Part shown: one piece after another, positions 9,125 through 18,091 of the stretch
How positions within the stretch are numbered: position 1 is the first letter of the stretch
How the letters are laid out: every line of letters begins with the position of its first letter
From: Janthinobacterium sp. 17J80-10
GTDB lineage: Bacteria > Pseudomonadota > Gammaproteobacteria > Burkholderiales > Burkholderiaceae_D
NCBI RefSeq assembly: GCF_004114795.1
Contig: NZ_CP035311.1
Span: 3,534,001 to 3,598,000 of the forward strand
Reading direction: 5' to 3'
Length of the DNA: 64,000 nt
Translations under genes and position numbers: made by a program
Notes under the pieces: generated by a model
What the model saw: only the letters and a program-made list of their open reading frames with translations
What the model was told of the DNA's origin: nothing
Database searches by the model: none

Positions 9125-10276
9125 ATGCAAACTGTTGCCGCATCAAAAAGTCAAAGCCGATTTGCCAGGTTCGCCAGCGCACTCAAATCCCGCCTTCTGA
9201 GCAATCGCCTCTTCCTGGCGACTGTCCTGATTCCGACATTGCTGGCAAGCCTGTATTTCGGGCTCATCGCCTCCGACGTCTACATTTCCGAATCGCGTTT
9301 CGTGGTACGCAGCCCGCAGCGCCAGAGCGCAAGCGGATTGGGCACCTTGCTGCAAAGCGCCGGCTTCACGCGCTCGCAGGACGACACGTACTCGGTGCAG
9401 GACTTCATGCACTCGCGCGATGCCATGCAGCAGATCAACGCCACCCTGCCCTTGAAAGCCGCTTTCGGCAACAGCGACATTGACTTGTTCAGCCGCTTCG
9501 ACAGCCTCTCGCTGGATGACAGCGTCGAAGCCCTGTACCAGTATTACCAGAAGCAACTCGACATTAACGTGGATACTGCCTCCTCGATCACGTCGCTCCG
9601 AGTAAAGGCCTTCACGGCAGAAGACTCGTATCGCATCAACACCATGCTGCTGGAGATGGGCGAAAAGCTGATCAACAGGCTCAACGAGCGCGCGCGCCAG
9701 GACATGATCAGCTTCGCCTCGGCGGAAGTAAGCAGCGCCGAGCAAAAGGCCAAGGCAGCCGCGCTGGCGCTATCCGGCTATCGTAGTCAGAAAGCCGTAT
9801 TCGACCCGGAGCGTCAATCCGCCCTGCAATTGCAGCTGATTTCCAAGATCCAGGACGAACTGATCGCCACCAAGACCCAGGTGGCACAACTGCGCGCCCT
9901 TACCCCGGACAATCCACAGATTCCTTCGCTGCAAAAACGCACGGAGTCACTGCAAAGTGAAATGAACGCGGAAATGGCCAAGGTGGCTGGCGGCACAGCC
10001 TCGCTCACCAACAAGGCCGCCGACTACGAGCGCCTGGCACTGGAACGGGGGTTCGCCGACAAGCAGCTGGGTGCGGCGCTGGCATCCCTGGAACAAGCCC
10101 GCAATGATGCCCAGCGCAAGCAGCTCTACCTGGAACGCATCGTCCAGCCGAACAAGCCGGATGTTGCCGTGGAACCGCGCCGGTTGCGCGGCATCGCCGC
10201 AACTTTCATCCTCGGCCTGATTGCGTGGGGCGTGGCAAGCATTCTGCTGGCGGGCGTGCGCGAACACCACAATTGA
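9125..10276 (+). CDS. kpsE: capsule export inner-membrane protein (KpsE/CtrB/BexC type)
   Basis: Polysaccharide co-polymerase class 3 protein linking the ABC exporter to the outer-membrane channel. At 383 residues it has the family's length and topology. An N-terminal membrane helix (about 27-47) is followed by YISESRFVVRSPQ, a long periplasmic alpha-helical region, the PDVAVEPRRLRG membrane-proximal motif, and a second helix (about 357-377). It sits immediately upstream of kpsM and kpsT, the conserved order. Confidence 0.93.
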   Translation: MQTVAASKSQSRFARFASALKSRLLSNRLFLATVLIPTLLASLYFGLIASDVYISESRFVVRSPQRQSASGLGTLLQSAGFTRSQDDTYSVQDFMHSRDAMQQINATLPLKAAFGNSDIDLFSRFDSLSLDDSVEALYQYYQKQLDINVDTASSITSLRVKAFTAEDSYRINTMLLEMGEKLINRLNERARQDMISFASAEVSSAEQKAKAAALALSGYRSQKAVFDPERQSALQLQLISKIQDELIATKTQVAQLRALTPDNPQIPSLQKRTESLQSEMNAEMAKVAGGTASLTNKAADYERLALERGFADKQLGAALASLEQARNDAQRKQLYLERIVQPNKPDVAVEPRRLRGIAATFILGLIAWGVASILLAGVREHHN

Positions 10277-10286
10277 TGCGTGGCAT

Positions 10287-11084
10287 ATGAATAACCTGAA
10301 CCAGACGCCGCTGCGCAAGGCGTTTGCCATCCAGTTCCGGGTGGTCCATGCCTTGCTGCTGCGGGAACTCATTACCCGCTATGGCCGCCACAACATCGGC
10401 TTCATGTGGCTGTTCGTCGAACCCATGCTCTTCACCGCCGGCGTGGCCGCACTATGGGCCGCGACCAGGTCGGCGCATGGTTCGACCCTGCCCATCATCC
10501 CCTTCGCCGTCACCGGTTACTCATCCGTCCTGTTATGGCGCAATGCGGCCAACCGTTGCGCCAACGCGATCCAGCCCAACTTGAGCCTGCTGTACCACCG
10601 CAACGTCCGGGTGCTGGACGTGTTCGCATCCCGGTTGCTGCTGGAAATTGCCGGCGCCACCATTTCCCTGATCATGCTGTCGATTTTTTTTATCGCGACC
10701 GGCATGATGAAGATGCCGGAAGATTTGCTGTTGATGGCTTGCGCCTGGCTCCTGCTGGCCTGGTTCGCAGTTGCACTGGGCCTGGTCGTCGGCGCGATCA
10801 CGGAACGTTCGGAAATTTATGAACGCCTTTGGCATACCTTGACCTACCTGATGTTTCCGCTATCCGGCGCGGTGTTCATGGTCGACTGGCTGCCGCAAGC
10901 CGTGCAGAATGTGGTTTTATGGATCCCGATGGTGCACGGCACGGAAATGCTGCGCCACGGCTACTTCGGCGAGGCCGTTCAGACCCACGAAAACCCCGCC
11001 TATCTGATCACCGCCAGCCTGGTCATGACGCTGCTCGGCCTGGCCCTGATGCGTGAAACGGCGCGCCGGGTGGAGCCGGCATGA
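10287..11084 (+). CDS. kpsM: capsule ABC transporter permease
   Basis: Membrane subunit of the capsule exporter, 265 residues, ABC-2 type. It has [24 protein letters not shown] near the N-terminus and six predicted membrane spans. I chose ATG 10287 because the family N-terminus starts there; the longer frame from 10221 overlaps kpsE. It overlaps kpsT by ATGA. Confidence 0.95.
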   Translation: MNNLNQTPLRKAFAIQFRVVHALLLRELITRYGRHNIGFMWLFVEPMLFTAGVAALWAATRSAHGSTLPIIPFAVTGYSSVLLWRNAANRCANAIQPNLSLLYHRNVRVLDVFASRLLLEIAGATISLIMLSIFFIATGMMKMPEDLLLMACAWLLLAWFAVALGLVVGAITERSEIYERLWHTLTYLMFPLSGAVFMVDWLPQAVQNVVLWIPMVHGTEMLRHGYFGEAVQTHENPAYLITASLVMTLLGLALMRETARRVEPA

Positions 11085-11731
11085 TCGTCATCGACAAGCT
11101 CAACAAGGCTTACCATACCAGTCATGGGCCGCGCACAGTACTTCACGACATCAACCTACGCCTGGACAAGGGCGACAAGCTCGGCATCCTCGGGCGCAAT
11201 GGCGCCGGCAAGTCCACCCTGATCAGGCTGATCAGCGGCATCGAACAACCCACCTCCGGCCACGTGCATCGCGGTTTCAGCATTTCCTGGCCGCTAGCCT
11301 TCGGCGGCGCCTTCCAGGGCAGCCTGACCGGGATGGACAACCTGCGCTTCATTTGCCGGGTGTATGACACCGATATCGCTGCCGCCACCGATTATGTACA
11401 GGATTTCTCGGAGCTCGGTTCCTACCTGAATGAACCGGTCAAGACCTACTCATTCGGCATGCGCGCCCGCCTGGCCTTTGCCTTGTCCATGGCAATCGAA
11501 TTCGATTGCTACCTGATCGACGAAGTGCTGGCGGTGGGCGATACGCGCTTCCAGGAAAAGTGTCACTACGAATTATTCGAAAAACGCCAGGACCGCTCCA
11601 TCATCCTGGTGTCTCACATGCCGCAGCAAATACAGGCTTACTGCAACACCTACAGTGTGCTCGACGAGGGCCACCTGCACCATTTTGAAAATAGCGACGA
11701 AGCATATGCGTTTTACGACAGCAAACAATGA
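11081..11731 (+). CDS. kpsT: capsule ABC transporter ATP-binding protein
   Basis: ATPase of the exporter, 216 residues. It shows Walker [10 protein letters not shown], a signature-like [14 protein letters not shown] and Walker [13 protein letters not shown]. The protein ends soon after the ATPase core and lacks the C-terminal carbohydrate-binding domain of Wzt proteins. That points to a Kps capsule exporter rather than an O-antigen one. The GTPase-like PAIRS region [14 protein letters not shown] is present. It overlaps kpsM by four bases and the next glycosyltransferase by 26. Confidence 0.96.
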   Translation: MIVIDKLNKAYHTSHGPRTVLHDINLRLDKGDKLGILGRNGAGKSTLIRLISGIEQPTSGHVHRGFSISWPLAFGGAFQGSLTGMDNLRFICRVYDTDIAAATDYVQDFSELGSYLNEPVKTYSFGMRARLAFALSMAIEFDCYLIDEVLAVGDTRFQEKCHYELFEKRQDRSIILVSHMPQQIQAYCNTYSVLDEGHLHHFENSDEAYAFYDSKQ

Positions 11732-13226
11732 CAAGCTGAGGCTTTTGCTCGACCTCAAGCCAGCGCTGGACGGCTATGCCGGCATTCCCCAGGAATCCCG
11801 CCTGCTGTTCCGTGGACTCCGCTCCATGGAGGGTTACGACGTCGAGGGCCTGATCCAGCATGGCGGCAGAAAACTGCGCCCGGCGCTATCCAGCAAGACC
11901 CAGTCCCTGTCCGTTGCCAAGCGCATCAACCGGCTGTCGCGCGCCGTCGTTTCGCTTTACGAAAACCCCTACAGCAACATGTTCGACAAGGCTGTCCAGG
12001 GGGTGGAAAACTATTATGCGCTGCACTTGCTGCGCCTGCGCACCTTGACGGGCAGGCCGCTGCCCGCCGGCATTTTTGAATCGGAACATTTTGACGATTT
12101 CATCTGGCGCACCTTTTTCAGCAAAACCCTGAAGGCGGCGGACAAGGAACTGGTGTCCACGGCACGCTACCGGGTGCTGGGCACGCCGCGCAAGCTGTTG
12201 CACCAGGCGGGACTGGCAGGCCTGAAGTTTTCTTCCGAGCCGCGCTATGTCCCGATCGACACCACAGGCTCGGATATCTTCCTGGCGCAGACCCCCTTTC
12301 CGGGGCGCGTCTCGAAAGGCACGCAAATGGTGGTGCGCTATCACGATGCGGTGCCCATCCTGATGCCGCACACGATCAATGACCGCGCCTTCCATCAAGC
12401 CTCGCACTTCTACGCGCTGCAAGACAATGTCAACTCAGGCGCGTGGTTTTCCTGCATTTCGGAAGCCACCCGCAACGACCTGCTGAAAATCTTTCCGCAA
12501 GCCGAAGCGCGGTCGTCTGTCATCCACAATATCGTCTCGGATGAATATTTCGAGGAAGACTCGTCCAAGGGCCTGATCTTCCAGATCCTGCGCAACCGCC
12601 AGGGCAAGGTGGACGAGTTCAAGCAAAAGTCCACCACGCTCGAAAAAAATGCGGAAACCGGCGAATTTCCCGACTTCGAGTACCTGCTGATGGTTTCCAC
12701 CATCGAGCCGCGCAAGAACCACCTGCTGCTGACAGAAGCCTGGGAGCGCCTGAAGTACTCTTCAAAGCCGAACCTGAAACTGGTGATCGTCGGCAGCCTC
12801 GGATGGGAGCAGGGACCAGTGCTGAATGCCTTTCGCCCCTGGGCGGAACGCGGCGAGCTGTTTTACCTGAACAACGTCCCCGCTGCCGAACTGCGGGTAC
12901 TGTACCGGCATGCCGAAGCCACCATTTGCCCAAGCTTCGCCGAAGGATTCGACTACACCGGCATCGAAGCCATGCTCAGCGGCGGCATCGTCATTTCCTC
13001 CGACATCCCTGTCCACCGTGAAATCTACGGCGATGCCTCGGAATACTTCAGCGCTTACTCGACGGAAGATGCCACCCAGGTCCTGGGAAAGGTATTGGCG
13101 GAAGATGGCGCGGCACTACGGGCGCAATTGAAGGCCAATGCCAGGGAAGTGTCGGCACGCTATACCGCCGAAGCCATCCTGCCCAAGTGGAACGCCTTCT
13201 TCCAAAAGCTAAAACAAGCCAAATAA
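11706..13226 (+). CDS. family 4 (GT-B) glycosyltransferase
   Basis: About 506 residues with a retaining GT4 C-terminal domain. [12 protein letters not shown] is the sugar-nucleotide loop; [11 protein letters not shown] and the [11 protein letters not shown] (Ex7E-type) motif follow. The ~250-residue N-terminal part is less typical. Homologous motifs recur in the glycosyltransferase at 39005 ([22 protein letters not shown]). ATG 11706 lies within the end of kpsT, and no later start retains the conserved N-terminus. The donor sugar is not readable. Confidence 0.88.
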   Translation: MRFTTANNDKLRLLLDLKPALDGYAGIPQESRLLFRGLRSMEGYDVEGLIQHGGRKLRPALSSKTQSLSVAKRINRLSRAVVSLYENPYSNMFDKAVQGVENYYALHLLRLRTLTGRPLPAGIFESEHFDDFIWRTFFSKTLKAADKELVSTARYRVLGTPRKLLHQAGLAGLKFSSEPRYVPIDTTGSDIFLAQTPFPGRVSKGTQMVVRYHDAVPILMPHTINDRAFHQASHFYALQDNVNSGAWFSCISEATRNDLLKIFPQAEARSSVIHNIVSDEYFEEDSSKGLIFQILRNRQGKVDEFKQKSTTLEKNAETGEFPDFEYLLMVSTIEPRKNHLLLTEAWERLKYSSKPNLKLVIVGSLGWEQGPVLNAFRPWAERGELFYLNNVPAAELRVLYRHAEATICPSFAEGFDYTGIEAMLSGGIVISSDIPVHREIYGDASEYFSAYSTEDATQVLGKVLAEDGAALRAQLKANAREVSARYTAEAILPKWNAFFQKLKQAK

Positions 13227-13262
13227 TTTTTTGAATACAGCATTTACGCGACGGAGCAAGCA

Positions 13263-15170
13263 ATGAAAATCCTGGTGACGAGCGGCCACCCGCATTCAGG
13301 TTACGAGATCGTGCAGAAAATCATGCAGGCGGCGGGGCTAGGTGCGGCGCAGCCATCGCGGCGCGAAGGCATGACGGTTGAAGAATTGCATGCCAATATT
13401 TTTAAGGCGCATGAGATCGAAGCGACTGCCCCGGAGATCAAGAGCGGGCTCGAACCAGGCAAGATCTGGCAAGAACTCGGCGTAGATTTATTCCTGGGCA
13501 ACCTGTCTCAAGATGTCTGGGGTTGGGCCGATGCGCGCTCCACCTGGCTGCTGGACTTCTGGAAAACTTTCGACAAACAGACCCGCTTCATCCTGGTCTA
13601 TAGTTCGCCTGAAGCTGCCGTAGGCAGCATGCTCGAAAACCGGGAAGCGCCGCCCGACAACATCGACGCCGAGATCGCCTCCTGGGTCTCCTTGAATGCT
13701 GAAATCCTGCGTTTCTACCACCGCAATCGCGAACGCTGCACGCTGGTCAATGCCACTGCCGTCATGCAGGCGCCGGCAAGCCTGATTGAACAGGTCCGCG
13801 CAGACTTTGGCTTGCATGCGCTGCCTGCCGATTTCGCGCCCGAGCAAAACCAATTCAGCGCGGTCACCGGGTGCCTGGCAAAAGCACTGGTGGAAGATTA
13901 CAGTGAAGCTGCGGCACTTTACCAGGAGCTGGAAAGCGCCGCGGACCTGAGCCTTAGCCAGGCGGCGACGCCGGCGGCAACGGCGCAGCAAGCCTGGCAG
14001 GATTACATCAATCTGCGCAAACAACTGGCAAATCTGGCGCAAGCGCAACAGCATCAAACCGGGCAACTGGACGGCTTGCAGGCAGAATACGCCGCACTGA
14101 AAAAGGCCAAGCAGGGACATAAACTCACCTCGGCAGAACTTGCCAAGGAAAACGAACTCCTGTTGCTGCAACTGCACCAGGTTCAGGAAGAGCTCGAAAG
14201 CAATTTCAAGAAACAGGAAGAGCGGACTAAAGAGCGCGACGAACAAGCCAAGCTGGCGACCGATCGCCAGAAGCAAGTCGAACAAATCACCCAGGCCCGC
14301 GACACTCAGGCGAAGCAAGCCAAGGACCTCTCCCAGGAAAATGAACTCCTGCTGCTGCAACTGCACCAGGCACAGGAAGAACTGGAGCATTACTTTTTAA
14401 AGCAAGAAGAACTGCGCAAGAAGAGTGACGAACAAGCCAAACTGGCGAATGAATACCAAAAGCAGATTGGGCAGCTGACCAAAGCACGTGACGAACAGTC
14501 CAGGCTGGCGACGAACTGGCAAAAGCAGCTTGAGCAAATGACCCAGGCACGCGAGCAGCAGTCGCTGGTGACCGCGGAGCGGACCAAGCAGATCGAAAAA
14601 GTCTGCCAGGCGCGTGACCGCCAGGCGCAGCTGGCGGCCGAACGCCAGCTGCAAATCCTGGAACTCACCGAAGCCCTGGCGGCAAGGCCACAAGTAGCGC
14701 CGCAGCAGGAAGAAATCGACCAGCTGATCGCCTATGCCCGCTTCTGGCGCAGCCACCAACCGGCACAAGTCGTGATCGACCTGCGCCGTGAGATCGATGG
14801 CGACAACTGGTATCACGCGGAAGATGACGGCCGCTGGGCTGGCCCGGACAACACCAGCGCGATCAGGATGCCGTCTTTGCGGGATGGCAAATACCTGCTC
14901 CAGCTTGACGTTGTGGATGCAATGGCGCCGGACATTACCGAGGGAACTGCCGTTTTTCTGAATGGCATACCGCTTGAAGTCAGCGTGAGTGGCGAAGGCC
15001 ATCCGGTTGTCCTGAACGCAAGCTTTTCTACGGATATGTTCCCGGAAAGCCTGATCTGGCAATTCGCACTCCAGTATCCGCGACTGATCTCGCCGGCCGC
15101 CAGCGGCTCGCCGGACGAGCGCAACCTGGCAATACGCCTGGGCACCTTAAAACTGGAATGCATCGAATAA
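13263..15170 (+). CDS. sulfotransferase-like / long helix / beta-domain protein
   Basis: A 635-residue, three-part protein. Residues 1-~200 resemble a degenerate sulfotransferase. SGHPHSGYEI stands in place of the PAPS loop, WGWADARSTWLLDFW replaces the usual W-G-W-K-D-P-R block (key Lys absent), and FILVYSSPEAAVGSML resembles the vYRdP strand. Residues ~240-~490 are a charged helical region with two copies of an ENELLLLQLHQ-x-QEELE module and several diverged KLAN-type 21-residue repeats. From ~512 there is a beta-rich domain with NWYHAEDDGRWAGP, shared with the protein at 29555. The next gene carries the same 21-residue repeat, so the two likely evolved together. Catalysis is doubtful; a scaffold role is inferred. 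Confidence 0.7.
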   Translation: MKILVTSGHPHSGYEIVQKIMQAAGLGAAQPSRREGMTVEELHANIFKAHEIEATAPEIKSGLEPGKIWQELGVDLFLGNLSQDVWGWADARSTWLLDFWKTFDKQTRFILVYSSPEAAVGSMLENREAPPDNIDAEIASWVSLNAEILRFYHRNRERCTLVNATAVMQAPASLIEQVRADFGLHALPADFAPEQNQFSAVTGCLAKALVEDYSEAAALYQELESAADLSLSQAATPAATAQQAWQDYINLRKQLANLAQAQQHQTGQLDGLQAEYAALKKAKQGHKLTSAELAKENELLLLQLHQVQEELESNFKKQEERTKERDEQAKLATDRQKQVEQITQARDTQAKQAKDLSQENELLLLQLHQAQEELEHYFLKQEELRKKSDEQAKLANEYQKQIGQLTKARDEQSRLATNWQKQLEQMTQAREQQSLVTAERTKQIEKVCQARDRQAQLAAERQLQILELTEALAARPQVAPQQEEIDQLIAYARFWRSHQPAQVVIDLRREIDGDNWYHAEDDGRWAGPDNTSAIRMPSLRDGKYLLQLDVVDAMAPDITEGTAVFLNGIPLEVSVSGEGHPVVLNASFSTDMFPESLIWQFALQYPRLISPAASGSPDERNLAIRLGTLKLECIE

Positions 15171-15210
15171 GGTGACGGTTTTTTACGCAATTTAATTGAG
15201 GCAACTGCCC

Positions 15211-17745
15211 ATGCAAGTAAATTTCTCCCTGCAGCAATGGCTTGAGGCCATGCGCCATATCGCGCCGATTACCGGCATGCTCCACGTCGGCGCTGGCATG
15301 GGAAATGCCGTGGCACGCTACGCCGAATGGGGCGTACCCGCAGCCGTCCTGGTCGAAGCGAGCGAGGAACACCATGACAAGTTGGCGAGCATTGCATCAA
15401 GTCACCCTGGCTGGTCAGCGCATCAAGCCGTGCTGGCCGAGCGAGCCGAGGAAATCAGCTTTTACGTAGCGAGCAATGTCAGCGAAAGCGGGATCATCGC
15501 GCCAGAAAATCTGGCCGGACTCTGGCGCAACCTGAAAACCAAAGAACAGCGCCGGATCAGCAGCACCCCACTGAAAGCACTGTTCGACAGCCTGGGGCCA
15601 CGAGCCGGGCACATCAACTGGGCAGTCATCGACTGCCTGCCAGCGTTGCCGATACTAAAAGGCGCACAAGCCATTCTGGAGAACTGGGATGTGCTTGCAG
15701 TCCGGGCTGTCCTGGATGAAACGCAATCGGTGGGCCAAGGCACGAGCAAGGCCGAGATAGACAGCTTCCTCCAAGCGCATGGATACCAGCCAATCGCGGT
15801 GGAAGAAGAACGGCAACCAGCTGTCGGTATGGTGCTATATGTACGCAACTGGAAAGCCGTCCTGAATGTAAAGCTGACGGCCGCGACAGAAGCAAAAGAG
15901 CAGCAAACCAATCTCGCCAACGACCGCCACCTGCAACTAGAACAGCTGACCAAGGCGCGCGACGAGCAAGCCCAGCTCGCCAACGACCGCCAGCAGCAAC
16001 TTGAACAGCTGACCAAGGCACGCGATGAGCAAGTCAAGCTCGCCAACGACCGCCACCTGCAACTCGAACAGCTGACCAAGGCGCGCGACGAGCAAGCCCA
16101 GCTCGCCAACGACCGCCACCTGCAACTCGAACAGCTGACCAAAGCGCGCGACGAGCAAGCCAAGCTTGCCAACGACCGCCACCTGCAACTCGAACAGCTG
16201 ACCAAGGCGCGCGACGAACAAACCAAGCTCGCCAACGACCGGCAGCAGCAACTCGAACAACTGACCAAGGCACGCGACGAACAAACCAAGCTCGCCAACG
16301 ACCGGCAGCAGCAACTCGAACAACTGACCAAGTTGCGCGATGAGCAAACCAAGCTCGCCAACGACCGCCACCTGCAACTCGAACAGCTGACCAAGGCGCG
16401 CGACGAGCAAGCCAAGCTCGCCAACGACCGCCACCTGCAACTCGAGCAGCTGACCAAAGCGCGCGATGAGCAAACCAAGCTCGCCAACGACCGCCACCTG
16501 CAACTCGAACAGCTGACCAAGGCGCGCGACGAACAAACCAAGCTCGCCAACGACCGGCAGCAGCAACTCGAACAGCTGACCAAGGCACGCGATGAGCAAG
16601 CCAAGCTCGCCAACGACCGCCACCTGCAACTCGAACAACTGACCAAGGCACGCGATGAGCAAGCCAAGCTCGCCAACGACCGTCACCAGCAAATCGAACA
16701 GCTGACCAAGGCACGCGACGAACAAACCAAGCTCGCCAACGACCGTCACCAGCAACTTGAGCAACTGACCAAGGCACGCGATGAACAAACAAAAATCACT
16801 GCTGAGCGCCAAACTTTGCATGACAAAGCCGTGTCTGATAGCGCGCAGCAGGTTGGGCAAATTACTGAACTATTGAAAATCCAGCAGACTCGCCTAGATA
16901 AAATGGAACAAGGCTTGAGACAGCAGATTACTAAAGGCCTGGAAAATTCAACCAAACAAATAGAATCTTTTATTGGAATCGAAACGTACCTAAGCCGTGG
17001 TCAATTGCTGCCTGCACTGCATGGTTGGCCAATTAGTGCTGATTTCGCGCTTTACCTCATTAATCTTCTCGAGAAAAATAACTACGACCTGATTCTCGAA
17101 TTCGGTAGCGGAGCATCAACTGTACTGATGGCGAGCGCTATCGTAAAACAGTTACAGCGCCATCCAATGGTGCAAGTTCCACATTCGGAAAACGATGGGC
17201 GTCATTTCCACCGCAACATTGGGTCAGACGGAGAGCATCATTTCCCTACGCATATTGCGCAGGAAAATGTCAACCGAAGCGTTATAGATCTAGTACCGCG
17301 TGTCGTCACATTCGAACATCATCGCCAGTATTTTGACGAAACGAGGGAAAAACTTCACCAAGCTGGCGTTGCAGAAGTCGTCGAACTCATCCATGCCCCA
17401 CTGCAGGATTACGCTACACCGTCTGGCGAGCAGTTTCTTTACTATGACTGCGAAAAGAAAATCGCTGAGATAGCGACACTTCTCGATGGCCGCAAAGCAA
17501 AAATATTGCTGCTTGTTGATGGACCACCAGGAGCCACCTGCAAGCTTGCCCGATACCCAGCACTACCCATCGTCTTAAGAAATTTAGCTACGCATCGATT
17601 AGATGTACTTATGGATGATTTTGATCGGCAGGATGAGAAGGAAATTGTCTCTCGGTGGAGTGATCTACTTACCAAGCGATCACTGGCACATAAAATGGAA
17701 ACCTTCGCATTTGAAAAAGGCGCTTGCTTGATTTCAGTAAATTAA
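15211..17745 (+). CDS. methyltransferase - 14x helical repeat - methyltransferase fusion (candidate length ruler)
   Basis: An 844-residue protein. Residues 1-~215 resemble the FkbM methyltransferase family: MLHVGAGMGNAVARYAEWG (SAM loop), VLVEAS, SESGIIAPE and DCLPALPILKGA. Residues 235-528 are 14 head-to-tail copies of a 21-residue unit (LANDRxxQLEQLTKARDEQ plus two variable residues), a polar coiled coil or long single helix. Residues ~590-844 form a second SAM-type domain with LILEFGSGASTVLMA and VDGPPG. ATG 15211 has GAGG ten bases upstream; the TTG at 15196 is not used. The C-terminal third is clearly more AT-rich than the rest. The architecture parallels WbdD, the coiled-coil methyltransferase ruler for O9a chains. 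The ruler role is inference. Confidence 0.75.
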   Translation: MQVNFSLQQWLEAMRHIAPITGMLHVGAGMGNAVARYAEWGVPAAVLVEASEEHHDKLASIASSHPGWSAHQAVLAERAEEISFYVASNVSESGIIAPENLAGLWRNLKTKEQRRISSTPLKALFDSLGPRAGHINWAVIDCLPALPILKGAQAILENWDVLAVRAVLDETQSVGQGTSKAEIDSFLQAHGYQPIAVEEERQPAVGMVLYVRNWKAVLNVKLTAATEAKEQQTNLANDRHLQLEQLTKARDEQAQLANDRQQQLEQLTKARDEQVKLANDRHLQLEQLTKARDEQAQLANDRHLQLEQLTKARDEQAKLANDRHLQLEQLTKARDEQTKLANDRQQQLEQLTKARDEQTKLANDRQQQLEQLTKLRDEQTKLANDRHLQLEQLTKARDEQAKLANDRHLQLEQLTKARDEQTKLANDRHLQLEQLTKARDEQTKLANDRQQQLEQLTKARDEQAKLANDRHLQLEQLTKARDEQAKLANDRHQQIEQLTKARDEQTKLANDRHQQLEQLTKARDEQTKITAERQTLHDKAVSDSAQQVGQITELLKIQQTRLDKMEQGLRQQITKGLENSTKQIESFIGIETYLSRGQLLPALHGWPISADFALYLINLLEKNNYDLILEFGSGASTVLMASAIVKQLQRHPMVQVPHSENDGRHFHRNIGSDGEHHFPTHIAQENVNRSVIDLVPRVVTFEHHRQYFDETREKLHQAGVAEVVELIHAPLQDYATPSGEQFLYYDCEKKIAEIATLLDGRKAKILLLVDGPPGATCKLARYPALPIVLRNLATHRLDVLMDDFDRQDEKEIVSRWSDLLTKRSLAHKMETFAFEKGACLISVN
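15913..16794 (+). repeat. 63-bp tandem repeat, 14 units
   Basis: Fourteen in-frame 63-base units encode the helical repeat of the 844-residue protein. Variation is confined to a few codons: His-Leu versus Gln-Gln after LANDR, one Lys-Leu for Lys-Ala, and the last two residues. Near-identity at the DNA level implies recent unequal recombination or slippage, so copy number probably varies between strains. Confidence 0.97.
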
Positions 17746-17750
17746 TTGTT

Positions 17751-18077
17751 CACTAGTGGCCAGTTAAAAACCGAATAAATTCGATTGGTTAGCGCAGGAT
17801 GCAGCATCAAAAATGTAGTCATCGGTCTGAAAGGCGCATGAAATATGGGTTTTCTCAAAAACAGAGACCGATAAAATTTGTAATAAAGTGTAGAGCGAGG
17901 CATTCAATTGCAATACTTTTTTAATAATGACGATCAGCACATAAGTCGAGATGTCGTACCAGATTTGCGTCTTCACGGCAGATTCAATTTCAAATCGTGG
18001 ACACACTTTAAACTCTTGAAACTCGCACCAGCGCTTACTTTGCGAGCTTTACATATCAATTAAACGGGACACTAGTG
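17751..18077. mobile_element. internally deleted IS4-type insertion element (327 bp)
   Basis: The left end CACTAGTGGCCAGTTAAA (17751-17768) and right end TTAAACGGGACACTAGTG (18060-18077) are inverted repeats matching at 15 of 18 positions. Between them lies only the 3' end of a transposase gene on the minus strand, whose stop falls inside the left repeat as in intact elements. No convincing target-site duplication remains. It fills almost the whole gap between the methyltransferase fusion and the next gene. Confidence 0.75.
17764..18006 (-). pseudogene. transposase C-terminal remnant (IS4 family)
   Basis: Eighty codons remain. SAVKTQIWYDISTYVLIVII and LYTLLQILSVSVFEKTHISC match the C-terminus of IS4-family transposases, which typically read NAVKTQIW...LLQILSVSLFEKT. 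The homology stops just before the first of these blocks, so about 300 N-terminal residues, including the catalytic DDE residues, are missing. It cannot mobilise itself. Confidence 0.75.
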
Positions 18078-18091
18078 TTTCCAGATAAATT

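Noticed and set aside
10221-10286. Longer N-terminus for KpsM
   Set aside because: It would overlap kpsE by 56 bases and adds residues not typical of the family; ATG 10287 fits.
15913-16794. CRISPR-like array
   Set aside because: Units are contiguous 63-bp coding repeats in frame with no spacers and no cas genes nearby.
15937-16860. 307- and 404-codon minus-strand frames across the 63-bp repeats
   Set aside because: Produced by the repeat itself; they show the same periodicity and no independent features.
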